Positions 1 to 7,862 of a stretch of DNA of 38,917 bases are shown here, piece by piece. Each line of letters starts with the position of its first letter. Positions within the stretch are counted from its first letter, which is position 1. This stretch comes from a virus. The notes under the pieces are model-generated. The model made no database searches. It saw only the letters and a program-made list of their open reading frames with translations, and was not told the origin of the DNA. A program made the translations under genes and the position numbers. The stretch covers positions 1-38,917 of the IMG/VR virus record IMGVR_UViG_3300009551_000032. One strand, 5' to 3'.

Positions 1-123
1 ACAAATACAATCCTATGCATGGGATCCAAAAGCGGCAGATAGAGGGGAAGATAAACCCATCAAGATGAATGACCACGCAGTTGACTCTTGCCGTTATCTT
101 TTAGCTTCGTGTTTCAAAAATGG
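1..123. repeat. Terminal direct repeat, left copy (circular overlap)
   Basis: These 123 bases are identical to 38795-38917. They lie inside the large terminase reading frame, and joining the ends restores one uninterrupted frame. The simplest reading is a circular contig with an assembly overlap, so the unique length is 38,794. A true short terminal repeat inside terL is possible but less likely. Confidence 0.95.
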
Positions 124-238
124 ATTAACATCAAATCCAGATCTAAATCTTACATATGATCAGCTTAAGGCTAAAATCTACGGGTTTAGCGACATACATG
201 AGCAATTTAATCAAGATATTCAGGGACATTTTCTTTGA
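2..238 (+). CDS. terL: Terminase large subunit, C-terminal part (continues from 37749)
   Basis: This is the 3' end of the large terminase, continuing from the far end of the window through the 123-base overlap. The frame runs from codon 2-4 to TGA at 236-238. It carries the end of the nuclease domain, including the HAVDSCRYLL segment whose Asp is a usual third metal ligand in terminase nucleases. Joined across the circle (37749-38794 plus 1-238) the protein is 427 residues, a normal size. A 75-bp gap then leads to the portal gene. Confidence 0.9.
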   Translation, partial: QIQSYAWDPKAADRGEDKPIKMNDHAVDSCRYLLASCFKNGLTSNPDLNLTYDQLKAKIYGFSDIHEQFNQDIQGHFL

Positions 239-313
239 TAACATGTATATATAATTCTTAATATTTTATTGCGTTTACAGTACATTAAAATTTAATTATA
301 TATATGGTGATCT

Positions 314-2356
314 GTGGGTTCGTACCAACAAGGCTCTTACGCTATTAATTCGGGCGGTTACATAGATCCATCTGATACTGGGGCTAAAGACCTTCAAGGC
401 ATGATGGATTATTTCTACGATGCTAACTACATCGGAAACGGTGCATTATGGATGCAAGGTTCAATCGATAAACGATTCAAAGTCGGCGATCAAGCGCTCT
501 ATAGTTCTATGTACGGCCCTAACTACGGCCAAGCTCAGAAGTTCTTCTTCAATTTGATTCGTCGTCATTTAAACATGATTGGTGGTTTTCAAAGACGTAA
601 TCGTAAGAGTACATTGACCATGCCCATTCATCCTAATGATGATCAGTTAGCAGATGATTACAATGGTGTTCTTAGATACTGCGAAGACCGTGATGGCTTT
701 CAAGAGTATCTTTCTCAAGCATTCGAGGGTTCATGCGATACTGGTATGACACTATTACATTTGTATCCAGATTTTGCTCAAGATCCTATCTCAGGGGATT
801 TATATACAGATTGCGTATCATATAATAATTTTTTGATAGATCAGTATTTCAGAAAACAAGACCTTAGTGACTGCAATGGTATATGGCGTCGTAGATGGAC
901 TAGCAAGCAAGGCGCAAAACTTTTATTGCCTGGTAGAGCCGATGAAATAGATAGAATGAAACCAGGTGGCATGAAAGACGGACGCTTCCCAGTTCAAGCA
1001 GAACTTCAGAATATGCCTATGAACGGTTTGTTTACTTACGATGAATTCTATTACAGAACTACTCGTGAAGCAACAATCATATTAGATCCAAAGACAGGCG
1101 AAGCAGCTGAGTGGGAACAGGAAGAAGATGATCCAGAAGATATGCTGGAGCAGACATTGCGTCAGCAACCTTGGCTAAAGGTTAAAAAGACACAAGTTCC
1201 AACAGTAAAACTAGTTCTTAGCTTAGGTGGTAAAGTGTTTTATCACGGTGCGAACCTGCTGGGAATAGACGAATACCCTTTTGTTCCTTCAATCTGTTAT
1301 TATGAGCCTGACGTAACATCCTACGCATGGCGCGTGCAAGGAGTGGTCCGTAACCTACGTGACAGCCAGTTTTTGTACAACATGAGAAAGGTTATTGAGC
1401 TACAGATACTACAGAGCCAGATTAACGCAGGATGGATATTTCCAGTGGATGCAGTTACAGATGTTAAAGCATTCAGACAATCCTCTGGAGGTGATGGATT
1501 TTTAATTCCTCTTAAAGCGGGACACTTGCCTAATGAAATCCAAAGAATCGAACCTTCAGCAATCCCACAGTCATTGCTTGAACTCTCCGCTTCCCTTGCA
1601 GAGGACATCACTAAGATCTCAGGCGTCAACGAAGAACTATTGGGCGCAGCGACAGACGACAAATCTGGCATATTATCTATGCTACGCCAGGGCGCTGGAC
1701 TTACAACGCTCCAAGGTATGTTCGATAAGCTGGACTATACACAGCGGCTATATGGTAAAATTCGGCTTGCGGCAATACGTAAGAACTTCTCTAAAGGTAA
1801 AGTTCGTAATATTCTCGGACGTGATGCCGATCCTAGGTTCTTCTCATCAGCCTCACAAAAATACAGCATTGCAGTTGAAGAAGGAAACTATAGCACCACA
1901 CAAAGACAAACAGAACTTCAGCAGTTGTTACACTTCAGAGAGATTGGTATGCCAATACCTGATGAATCTATTATGCAGGCTGCATTTATTACTAATAAGA
2001 AAGAAATTATTGAACAGATGCAGCAGATTAGCCAGCAGCAATCACAGCAACAGCAAGCTGAAATGCAGCAACAACAGCAGCAAGACAATAGCAAGATGAT
2101 GGTTGATTACGCCAAGGCTAAATCAGAACTTGCGCGTGAGAAAGAGTTAATGGCTTCAGCAGCCGAAAAGATTGCTCGTATTGAAGATTTAAGAGCTGAC
2201 GCAGAGCATAAACGAACAGAAGCAGATCTCAATTTAGTTAAGATGATGATTGAGTTAGAAGATATGGACTTGGCTAATTTCAGGTCGTCACTAGAGCTTG
2301 CAGAAGCAATTAAAATGCAAAATCAATCCACTCAACCAGTGGAATCAGCCTTATAG
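314..2356 (+). CDS. Portal protein, P22-like
   Basis: 680 residues, starting at GTG with GGTGA just upstream. Size, position straight after terL and the N-terminal portal body fit the P22 gp1-type podovirus portal, the dodecameric ring through which DNA is packaged and ejected. The C-terminal 110 or so residues hold a glutamine-rich tract (about 567-595) followed by a long charged helix rich in Lys, Glu and Ala, probably the crown/barrel helix lying along the DNA channel. The next gene follows 9 bp later with a strong SD at the portal stop codon. Confidence 0.85.
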   Translation: MGSYQQGSYAINSGGYIDPSDTGAKDLQGMMDYFYDANYIGNGALWMQGSIDKRFKVGDQALYSSMYGPNYGQAQKFFFNLIRRHLNMIGGFQRRNRKSTLTMPIHPNDDQLADDYNGVLRYCEDRDGFQEYLSQAFEGSCDTGMTLLHLYPDFAQDPISGDLYTDCVSYNNFLIDQYFRKQDLSDCNGIWRRRWTSKQGAKLLLPGRADEIDRMKPGGMKDGRFPVQAELQNMPMNGLFTYDEFYYRTTREATIILDPKTGEAAEWEQEEDDPEDMLEQTLRQQPWLKVKKTQVPTVKLVLSLGGKVFYHGANLLGIDEYPFVPSICYYEPDVTSYAWRVQGVVRNLRDSQFLYNMRKVIELQILQSQINAGWIFPVDAVTDVKAFRQSSGGDGFLIPLKAGHLPNEIQRIEPSAIPQSLLELSASLAEDITKISGVNEELLGAATDDKSGILSMLRQGAGLTTLQGMFDKLDYTQRLYGKIRLAAIRKNFSKGKVRNILGRDADPRFFSSASQKYSIAVEEGNYSTTQRQTELQQLLHFREIGMPIPDESIMQAAFITNKKEIIEQMQQISQQQSQQQQAEMQQQQQQDNSKMMVDYAKAKSELAREKELMASAAEKIARIEDLRADAEHKRTEADLNLVKMMIELEDMDLANFRSSLELAEAIKMQNQSTQPVESAL

Positions 2357-2365
2357 GAGGGCATT

Positions 2366-2554
2366 ATGGACAAGAAAGACAAAGCAAAGGGCGGAGGAAT
2401 GCCTTACTTTGAAAGGGATCACTGGGAGAAACCCCAAGGTGATACTAAGGTTGCTAATGGTAAATATGCTTCAGAAATGGGCAATGCCGAAGATTTGAAA
2501 GAATCTGTTAACAAGCTAGCCGATTACACACGTAAAAACAAAATGAAATATTAG
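2366..2554 (+). CDS. Small hydrophilic protein, 62 aa, unknown
   Basis: It starts at ATG with GGAGGG upstream, overlapping the end of the portal gene region. The product is very rich in Lys, Gly, Asp and Glu, with no hydrophobic segment or Cys. Its character (KKDKAKGGGMPYFERDHW) resembles the small protein at 2705, and both sit in the head operon. I do not recognise the family; a small virion or assembly protein is possible. Confidence 0.7.
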   Translation: MDKKDKAKGGGMPYFERDHWEKPQGDTKVANGKYASEMGNAEDLKESVNKLADYTRKNKMKY

Positions 2555-2704
2555 TTTGAAGGAGCGAGAAAGGAGCCGCGCTTAATAAGCTGCCCGATGA
2601 AGAGGCATTATAATATCTTTGCAGGCGTTCTCCTCCTCTTTTATGAATTAAATTTTGTGGGGTTGGGTTATTAGCGTGGCCCTCCTCACCTTTTAAGAGG
2701 TTGT
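2555..2704. other. 150-bp intergenic gap
   Basis: No ORF with a start and SD is visible. There is an AAGAGG/CCTCTT pair (about 2600 and 2633) with a long loop and a lone TATAAT at 2609-2614 without a good -35. It may hold a weak processing or regulatory site, but nothing can be named. Confidence 0.4.
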
Positions 2705-2905
2705 ATGAAAAAGAAATCTAAAGCTGCGGAAGATATGGGTATTGCTCAAGGCATGGGCATTAAATCCGATAAGCATTGGCTTAAAGATGTTAGCGAATCT
2801 GTTATTCCTAGGGGTTACGGTGATGATCCAGCAGGTGCATTTCTGCCTAGACCTGGAAAAGATAGAGCGCAACCACATAAAAAGATTAACGAGTGTGATC
2901 ATTGA
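2705..2905 (+). CDS. Small protein, 66 aa, unknown
   Basis: ATG preceded by AGAGG. The product is basic at the N-terminus (MKKKSKAAEDMG), rich in Gly, Pro and Asp, and probably loosely folded. It resembles the 62-aa protein two positions upstream in composition and size, though I cannot show homology. Its stop overlaps the next start (TGATG), so the two are probably translationally coupled within the head operon. Confidence 0.7.
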   Translation: MKKKSKAAEDMGIAQGMGIKSDKHWLKDVSESVIPRGYGDDPAGAFLPRPGKDRAQPHKKINECDH

Positions 2906-3129
2906 TGAGTAATTTAGCATATCCACTTGAAATAGAAATGTTACAAGAATTGCAATTTGCTATCTCGAATTGCAATTATGCTCAAGGTTTAGTACTTCAA
3001 AACATAAAAATAGAAGATTATGATAAAGTTTTAATCCTTAAAATCTTACAAAAAGAAATGCAACAACAAAGCATTAATTTTTTAAATCAAATAATGACAC
3101 TAAAGAGATTGATTAAAGAAAAACAATGA
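2905..3129 (+). CDS. Small helical protein, 74 aa, unknown
   Basis: I chose ATG 2905, which overlaps the preceding TGA, rather than the in-frame TTG 3 bases earlier. The product is rich in Leu, Ile, Gln and Asn and likely helical throughout. Codon use is markedly more AT-rich than in the flanking portal and capsid genes, as expected of a late-acquired accessory gene. The stop overlaps the next ATG (ATGA). Function unknown. Confidence 0.7.
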   Translation: MSNLAYPLEIEMLQELQFAISNCNYAQGLVLQNIKIEDYDKVLILKILQKEMQQQSINFLNQIMTLKRLIKEKQ

Positions 3130-3764
3130 CTAAACGTAAGACGGGTGGTGAGCTTTCCAAAAAAGCTCTGAGCGACACAACGAAATACGATGCGCTCGAA
3201 GTTGGTCATGCAATGGCCGATGATATTGGTGTTCATTTGCGCCAAGCGATTGAAAACTACAGGAACATCATCGATGAACCTGAATTCTGTGTGGTCATGG
3301 TCATAGCAAAAGACCCCTTGATCCCAAATCTACTAAGAAGAAAGTTCTATTGTTGGCCCTATCTTCCAAAGCCTAGACCTAATCAGTCTGTGTTCCTTTA
3401 CAACAAGGGATTAGACAAGATTACTAAGCGTCTTTGGGTTTTGCCATCAGATATGGTTATGGCTGAGTTGGCTGGCACTAATGTTATCGTACACAAAAGA
3501 TATGAGACAATGCAGGCGTGGTCAGTTGCTTTCTTCAAAGGGACTTTCTGGGAATTCATACGTCATCAGCATGACATTGATATGCTTTCAGAACACGAAT
3601 ACTTCAAACTACACAGAGAGGAATTGTTGAAGGCGGGATGTAAGATTCCTGGCCCCAATGACGCCGATCCCTTTGATTTTAGTAAGGTCGCGATTGAGAA
3701 GATCGTAGACACGAAGACAACCCTCGCGGAAGAGGATAGTTTGAGTCCTCTTATTCAAACCTAA
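3126..3764 (+). CDS. Head-operon protein, 212 aa, unknown
   Basis: ATG overlaps the preceding stop. This is a mixed alpha/beta protein with a well-defined hydrophobic core (EFCVVMVIA, LWVLPSDMVMAEL, WSVAFFKGTFWEF) and an acidic C-terminal tail. It lies between portal and scaffold, where podoviruses carry head-assembly genes, but I do not recognise the family. Its last 156 bases overlap an antisense gene (3609-3893) in the same codon register, and the overlap is richer in G and C at codon ends than the flanks. Confidence 0.8.
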   Translation: MTKRKTGGELSKKALSDTTKYDALEVGHAMADDIGVHLRQAIENYRNIIDEPEFCVVMVIAKDPLIPNLLRRKFYCWPYLPKPRPNQSVFLYNKGLDKITKRLWVLPSDMVMAELAGTNVIVHKRYETMQAWSVAFFKGTFWEFIRHQHDIDMLSEHEYFKLHREELLKAGCKIPGPNDADPFDFSKVAIEKIVDTKTTLAEEDSLSPLIQT

Positions 3765-3893
3765 AACACTAATAGGAGCGTCAGCAGCCATATAAGACAT
3801 GAGATCTCTATAGGTTGATAAGCTTTCAACAAGCTTTAACCTGATTGCTTTTGTCTCTAATTGTTTGATGTCGTCACTTTCAATAATTTCCAT
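3609..3893 (-). CDS. RNA polymerase alpha-CTD-like HhH protein, antisense in head operon
   Basis: 94 residues on the minus strand, starting at ATG 3893 with AAGG five bases upstream. Residues 40-92 match the fold pattern of the bacterial RNA polymerase alpha C-terminal domain: a short helix (SVLGLNKRTQTILFREG), a linker (CLRVYDLL) and a helix-hairpin-helix (HhH) with a GIG hairpin and Ala (L70, I73, G75, G77, A81, L84). The first 39 residues form a charged helix. In hosts this domain binds UP-element DNA and activators, so a free-standing copy could act on transcription. It fills the 142-bp gap before the scaffold gene, and codon use there is like the rest of the genome. An in-frame start further upstream (4151) gives a Ser-rich shadow peptide and was rejected. 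Confidence 0.65.
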   Translation of the reverse strand: MEIIESDDIKQLETKAIRLKLVESLSTYRDLMSYMAADAPISVLGLNKRTQTILFREGCLRVYDLLNRDLTKIKGIGVIGARNLTSRLQQFLSV

Positions 3894-3906
3894 AGGAGCC
3901 TTGTTA

Positions 3907-4656
3907 ATGAGCGAAGAAACTAAAATAGAACAACCAGTAGCCCCAGTGCAAGAAAAAACAGAAGAAATTAAGGTTGATGTAGCCGATGCAAAACCATTAG
4001 AAACCGCGTCGGAAACTCCGGAACAGATTAATTGGAGAAAGTTTCGTGAGGAAAGAGAAAAAGAACGTAGACAATTAGAAGCTGAACGCAAGCATAGAGA
4101 AGACAAAGAGAAGGAAGCGGCAGCATTAAAAGCAGCGTTAGAAGCAATCACTAATAAACCACAACAAAATCAACAACAATTCTCTACAAGTGATTTCCAA
4201 TACGAAGATGAGTCAGAAGAACAACGAATTGAAAAGAAAGTTGCAGCAGCCATTGAAAAGCGAGAAAGAGAAGCTGAAGCCAAGCGCAGAGAGCAAGAAA
4301 CAAGAGATCTACCTAATAACCTTCAAAAGACCTTTGGGGATTTCAACCAGACATGCACCACCGAAAACCTTGATTACCTAGAGTTTCATTACCCAGAAAT
4401 AGCTAATGCCTATCGTTATATGCCTGATGGATTTGATAAGTGGGCTTCGATATATAAATCTGTAAAGAAATTCGTGCCTAATGCCGATTCTAAGAAAGAT
4501 GCGGCAAGAGCAGATAAGAATTTAGCCAAACCTCAATCTGGTTCTGTGACTGGAGTTAGTCAAACAGGGACAACTAAAGCAGCAATGGTTATGGATGATT
4601 CACGTAAAGCCGCCAACTGGGAAAGAATGCAAAGAGTAATGAAAGGATTAGAGTGA
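3907..4656 (+). CDS. Capsid scaffolding protein
   Basis: 249 residues from ATG 3907, chosen because GGAG sits 7 to 8 bases upstream; an earlier in-frame TTG adds an unlikely hydrophobic leader. The protein is highly charged and mostly coiled coil (about 40-130, Lys/Glu/Arg-rich), with an acidic N-terminus and a basic C-terminal end (RKAANWERMQRVMKGLE) of the kind that contacts coat protein. Composition and position just before the major capsid gene are typical of scaffolds. The family itself is not recognised by sequence. Confidence 0.75.
   Translation: MSEETKIEQPVAPVQEKTEEIKVDVADAKPLETASETPEQINWRKFREEREKERRQLEAERKHREDKEKEAAALKAALEAITNKPQQNQQQFSTSDFQYEDESEEQRIEKKVAAAIEKREREAEAKRREQETRDLPNNLQKTFGDFNQTCTTENLDYLEFHYPEIANAYRYMPDGFDKWASIYKSVKKFVPNADSKKDAARADKNLAKPQSGSVTGVSQTGTTKAAMVMDDSRKAANWERMQRVMKGLE
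3922..3951 (-). promoter_or_regulatory. Candidate promoter for the antisense alpha-CTD-like gene
   Basis: Reading leftward: TTGCAC (3951-3946), an 18-bp spacer, then TATTTT (3927-3922). Transcription would start near 3915 and leave a leader of about 22 bases containing the AAGG ribosome site of the minus-strand gene. It lies inside the start of the scaffold gene. The match is moderate. Confidence 0.35.
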
Positions 4657-4895
4657 TGATGTTTTATGGTATTAAAGACCTTATTCGTCAATTTTGTACT
4701 GATGAAGAAGTAGAAATATTTGCTGAATGGGCTTTTGGAGATGATTTTAAATTGATTGTTGGATCAATCAGATTTCTTAACGCATGGAATGAATTACATG
4801 GATCAAAGTTATTTCTTCATGATGATGGTTCTCCGCAAGAGGACATGGAAAAAATGATTGCCTTATGGAGAGAATCAATAGACACAAAAGAGTAA
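4656..4895 (+). CDS. Small acidic protein, 79 aa, unknown
   Basis: ATG 4656 overlaps the scaffold stop (TGATG), with AAAGGA upstream. The product is acidic and aromatic-rich, probably a compact helical domain (FCTDEEVEIFAEWAFGDDF). Codons are strongly AT-ended compared with the capsid gene. It sits between scaffold and coat genes, so a head role is possible, but no family is recognised. Confidence 0.7.
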   Translation: MMFYGIKDLIRQFCTDEEVEIFAEWAFGDDFKLIVGSIRFLNAWNELHGSKLFLHDDGSPQEDMEKMIALWRESIDTKE

Positions 4896-4935
4896 ATACT
4901 TTAATTTTAAATTTACTTTCTTAGGTAGTATCGCG

Positions 4936-5005
4936 TCTCACCTACGCAGGCTGATGAATCCAGGTTCGCCACCAGGAACAATTCATTAACTTGCAATAGG
5001 TGAGA
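4936..5005 (+). promoter_or_regulatory. Structured leader that buries the capsid SD
   Basis: A three-tier nested hairpin fills the gap before the major capsid gene. The outer stem pairs TCTCACCT (4936-4943) with AGGTGAGA (4998-5005), the latter being the SD of the ATG at 5007. Inside are GCA/TGC, then TGATGAAT (4952-4959) with ATTCATTA (4981-4988, one G-U), then GTTC/GAAC (4964-4979). Folding would hide the ribosome site, so the leader probably tunes coat translation. What opens it is not visible. Confidence 0.6.
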
Positions 5006-5006
5006 G

Positions 5007-5975
5007 ATGTCTTTTCCTACTGGTATCACTAACATAAATAACATGGCCCCAGAACTTCCCGTGCAAGCGTCGGAAGATCTTCTGTCTACGCCTATGTTCA
5101 ATTTGATTCACTCTTTCGGAGTGGATTTACACTATGCCGAAGCTTATATCGGTAAAACTACACGTATGTCACGTTTCGAGCGTCTTTCAACAGACGGAGG
5201 CCAATTAGATGGTTCAGGTATTGATCCAGCTTCTGAAGTGCCAATCCGTACAGATGTTGATGCGACAATGGAAATCTACGCAAAGTCTATCATCACGAAC
5301 GAGCAGGTTGTCCTCTATGAGAACAGCAAGACCTTAACTAAGTTCACAGCCCTTTTAGGACAGTGGATGAGGGAAAAGGAAGATTTGCTAATGCGCGATC
5401 TTTTTGCTTCTTCTGTTTCTTATATCAATTGCACCGGTGGTATTAACGGCGACCAGCCTTCTAATATCTCTTTGAATGATATTAACAACATCGAAACTAT
5501 TCTTTTGGGTAATGATGCCCGTACAATGCTTGTGAGCATTGATGCCATGAATAAGTTTTCGACCGGGCCCACCAGAGACGCGTTTATAGCTTTAGCAAAT
5601 ACTAATTTGACTGCTGATCTTCAAAAAGTTCAAACAGTTCTTCTGAAAAACGCATACCCATCACAAGATGGCCTACGTCCAGAAGAGTATTGCGCTATTA
5701 GCCGATTCCGTTTCTTTGTTTCTTCTAAAGCTAACAAGATCCCTGGAGCTTCTTTACTAGGTAGAACAGTCTATACCGTTCCTATGTACGGTGTTGAAGC
5801 TGCCGCCAAGATTGAGCAAAACAGCTACACAGCTAAGATCGGTTACCGTCCGAACTGGGTTGTTTCTTCAGTAGCTCAAAACAGCCAGTTGTATGCGAAA
5901 TTTGCGATTGCTCGTGCGATCACAAATCAAAACTGGATTTCTGGCTTGAACTGCACAACAACTCAAGCGTCATAA
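5007..5975 (+). CDS. Major capsid protein, N4-gp56-like
   Basis: 322 residues, ATG with AGGTGAG. Gene order (terL, portal, scaffold, this gene) and sequence character mark the coat protein. The segment around residues 90-140, with VDATMEIYAKSIITNEQVV followed by a Leu/Met/Trp-rich helix ending in a DLLMRDL-type motif, resembles the N4-gp56 family of HK97-fold major capsid proteins. Codon use is the least AT-biased in the window, as expected for the most abundant product. Expression is probably modulated by the hairpin leader, and a strong terminator lies after the next gene. Confidence 0.8.
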   Translation: MSFPTGITNINNMAPELPVQASEDLLSTPMFNLIHSFGVDLHYAEAYIGKTTRMSRFERLSTDGGQLDGSGIDPASEVPIRTDVDATMEIYAKSIITNEQVVLYENSKTLTKFTALLGQWMREKEDLLMRDLFASSVSYINCTGGINGDQPSNISLNDINNIETILLGNDARTMLVSIDAMNKFSTGPTRDAFIALANTNLTADLQKVQTVLLKNAYPSQDGLRPEEYCAISRFRFFVSSKANKIPGASLLGRTVYTVPMYGVEAAAKIEQNSYTAKIGYRPNWVVSSVAQNSQLYAKFAIARAITNQNWISGLNCTTTQAS

Positions 5976-5987
5976 GGAGGATGAGAG

Positions 5988-6983
5988 ATGCCATTTACAA
6001 TCATGACTCAAGACTCGTTCGTTTCGACTGGTGTCGGGATCAAGATCCCCGTTCCTAGCTCAGCGGACTATTTTGTCGTTAATAACATCACTCAAGCTGG
6101 TACGCAACAAGCGACTGGTCGTGGTGTAAAATTCGAGTGGTTCAGAGGAATAACACCTGCTGATGGAGCGCTCGAAACTAAAAAGACTAACTCAACAGAT
6201 GCTTTGAACGTAGTAAGCGTAACAACTGGTGGTTTCACCTATGTTACTGCTGCGCCAATTGTAGAGAATCAAGCAGCAAACGCGATTACTGCGATTACTG
6301 CGGCTTCTCCAGCTGTTGTTACTCAAACACAAACTTACAGTGAAGGCGATATTGTTCGCATTTACGGTACAACTGGTATGTTGCAGATCGCTGGAATGGA
6401 TTTCCAAATCAGTTCTGTTTCAGGTTCTGGTTATACACTTATTGGTCTAAGAGGCGCTGGCTTTGCAACACCTGCAACTGCTGGTTTTACTCGTAGAATC
6501 TCTAAGTTTAGCGCCGTTCTTCCAGAAAGACTGTATATCACTGAAGTTACTCAAGCAACTCAAGCGGTTGTTCGTACTTCTATCGATCCGACTCTTGTTT
6601 ATTCTGTTGGTATGAAAGTTCACTTTAGCGTGCCATTTTCTTTTGGTATGACTCAATTGAATCAACTTACAGGAACAATTGTAGCACTTTCATCTGCTAA
6701 CTACACGATGACTGTTGATATCGATACGACTGGTTTTACGGCTTTTGCGTTTCCAACATCACTATCGTCTCCAACAGCTCAACTGTTTGCGACTGTAGCG
6801 CCACAAGGAGCGTCAACAACTTACAACCCAGTTACTGGAGTTCAAACAGGTTACGACTTCGTGAAGCAACCGTTTAGAACAGCTGAATTTACACCATATA
6901 TGTACCTAGCGGCAGGCGCTCAGTCTCCAGCTGGTTCATCTGGTGATACGATAATTTGGCAAGCTTGGAAGAAAGAAAACTAA
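5988..6983 (+). CDS. Head structural protein with two small beta-barrel domains
   Basis: 331 residues; ATG with AGGAGG. It is rich in Thr, Ala, Ser and Val and almost all beta. Residues about 118-157 and 184-275 each look like the small barrel often annotated E1_FCCH-like in phage virion proteins (a GD/GM start, then a PFSFGMTQLNQLTG-type turn, then MTVDIDTTGFTAF). The second copy is clearly related to the next protein (7029). Likely a decoration or head-completion protein made in quantity, since it shares a transcript with coat protein ahead of the terminator. Confidence 0.7.
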   Translation: MPFTIMTQDSFVSTGVGIKIPVPSSADYFVVNNITQAGTQQATGRGVKFEWFRGITPADGALETKKTNSTDALNVVSVTTGGFTYVTAAPIVENQAANAITAITAASPAVVTQTQTYSEGDIVRIYGTTGMLQIAGMDFQISSVSGSGYTLIGLRGAGFATPATAGFTRRISKFSAVLPERLYITEVTQATQAVVRTSIDPTLVYSVGMKVHFSVPFSFGMTQLNQLTGTIVALSSANYTMTVDIDTTGFTAFAFPTSLSSPTAQLFATVAPQGASTTYNPVTGVQTGYDFVKQPFRTAEFTPYMYLAAGAQSPAGSSGDTIIWQAWKKEN

Positions 6984-6989
6984 GCAAAT

Positions 6990-7020
6990 GGGTGGGGGTT
7001 AATTGCCCCCATCCTTTTTT
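6990..7020 (+). terminator. Rho-independent terminator after the capsid block
   Basis: A 9-bp GC-rich stem (6990-6998 with 7006-7014, one G-U pair), a 7-base loop and six Ts. It is the strongest terminator in the window. It probably lets coat and decoration genes be transcribed at a higher level than the connector and tail genes beyond it. Confidence 0.9.
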
Positions 7021-7028
7021 AGGTGAAG

Positions 7029-7427
7029 ATGACATATCCCAATAATTCGAATACATTTTTACCAGGTGTAATACAAACGCCAAGTGCGTTACAGATCACC
7101 AATATTTTTACAACTAATCCGATGATTGTAGTAACCCAGGCAAACCCAATTAATCAAGTGAACACGTATATTCCAGGACAACTTGTGAAGTTAACCATTC
7201 CATTCAAATTTGGAATGCAGCAAGCAAATGGACTTGTAGGAAAGATTTTAACCGTATTAGGCAATAGCATGACATTGGATATAAATGCGCAGTATTTTGA
7301 CCCGTTTATTATAGGAGGAGATCCTAATCAAATAGCTAGTTTAGCCCCTTCTGGGTCTAGAAACCTTCAATACGATAATACTACGCGTTATGTACCCTTT
7401 CAATCATTCAACAATAATGGAAACTAG
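7029..7427 (+). CDS. Virion protein sharing the head barrel domain, 132 aa
   Basis: ATG 7029 was chosen, with AGGTG just upstream; an in-frame GTG at 7023 is the alternative. Residues about 22-110 align with residues 184-275 of the preceding 331-aa protein: IPFKFGMQQANGLVG against VPFSFGMTQLNQLTG, then MTLDI against MTVDI, then SLAPSGSRN against TVAPQGAST. It is thus a single-domain paralogue, perhaps a head decoration or completion protein. Pfam-level identity is an inference. Confidence 0.7.
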   Translation: MTYPNNSNTFLPGVIQTPSALQITNIFTTNPMIVVTQANPINQVNTYIPGQLVKLTIPFKFGMQQANGLVGKILTVLGNSMTLDINAQYFDPFIIGGDPNQIASLAPSGSRNLQYDNTTRYVPFQSFNNNGN

Positions 7428-7435
7428 GAGCGTCT

Positions 7436-7855
7436 ATGTTAATCAAAATGGTAACAGCTGGTGGAGAAGAACACGGTCTGATAAACACTATTACAAATCA
7501 TGTGCCTGATGACAATGGTGCAAAGATTAATCCAAAAGTCAAATCTGCTTATGAAAAGAAACGCAAAGATGATGCCAAAATCGTTAAAGCAAGACTTGTG
7601 GCTAAGAATTCTAACGAAAGGTTGGACAAGCCTTATTGCCGATATGCTGGAGATCCTATCAATGTTTATCATTTGATACCTGGTTACTCCTATGAATTAC
7701 CGATGGGATTTATTGAAGAAGTTAATGGGATTCAATCTATTCAAAGGAGTGGTCTTGTTTCTTTAGATGGTGAGAACGTAACAAAAGATGGTGATCCATT
7801 GGCAAAAGATAAAGCAGCAGAAAGACAATTTGAACTTGTACCAGTAAGCTTTTAG
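7436..7855 (+). CDS. Virion-operon protein, 139 aa, unknown
   Basis: ATG with AGGAG at good spacing. The N-terminal half is very basic (EKKRKDDAKIVKARLVAKN); the C-terminal half looks like a small beta domain. It lies between head and connector genes and may be a head-tail joining or minor head protein. No family recognised. Confidence 0.7.
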   Translation: MLIKMVTAGGEEHGLINTITNHVPDDNGAKINPKVKSAYEKKRKDDAKIVKARLVAKNSNERLDKPYCRYAGDPINVYHLIPGYSYELPMGFIEEVNGIQSIQRSGLVSLDGENVTKDGDPLAKDKAAERQFELVPVSF

Positions 7856-7862
7856 AGGATAT

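Noticed and set aside
274-302. TTTACA-17-TATATA upstream of the portal gene
   Set aside because: A start there would fall about 5 bases before the GTG and leave out the ribosome site.
1533-2099. 188-codon plus-strand frame within the portal gene
   Set aside because: Ser/Leu/Gln/His-rich shadow of the portal frame with no SD and no recognisable domain.
2609-2614. Perfect TATAAT in the 150-bp gap after 2554
   Set aside because: No acceptable -35 at 16 to 18 bp, so not called a promoter.
3894-4151. Upstream extension of the antisense alpha-CTD-like frame
   Set aside because: The extra 86 codons give a Ser/Leu/Ala-rich peptide opposite the scaffold coiled coil; the ATG at 3893 has the ribosome site.
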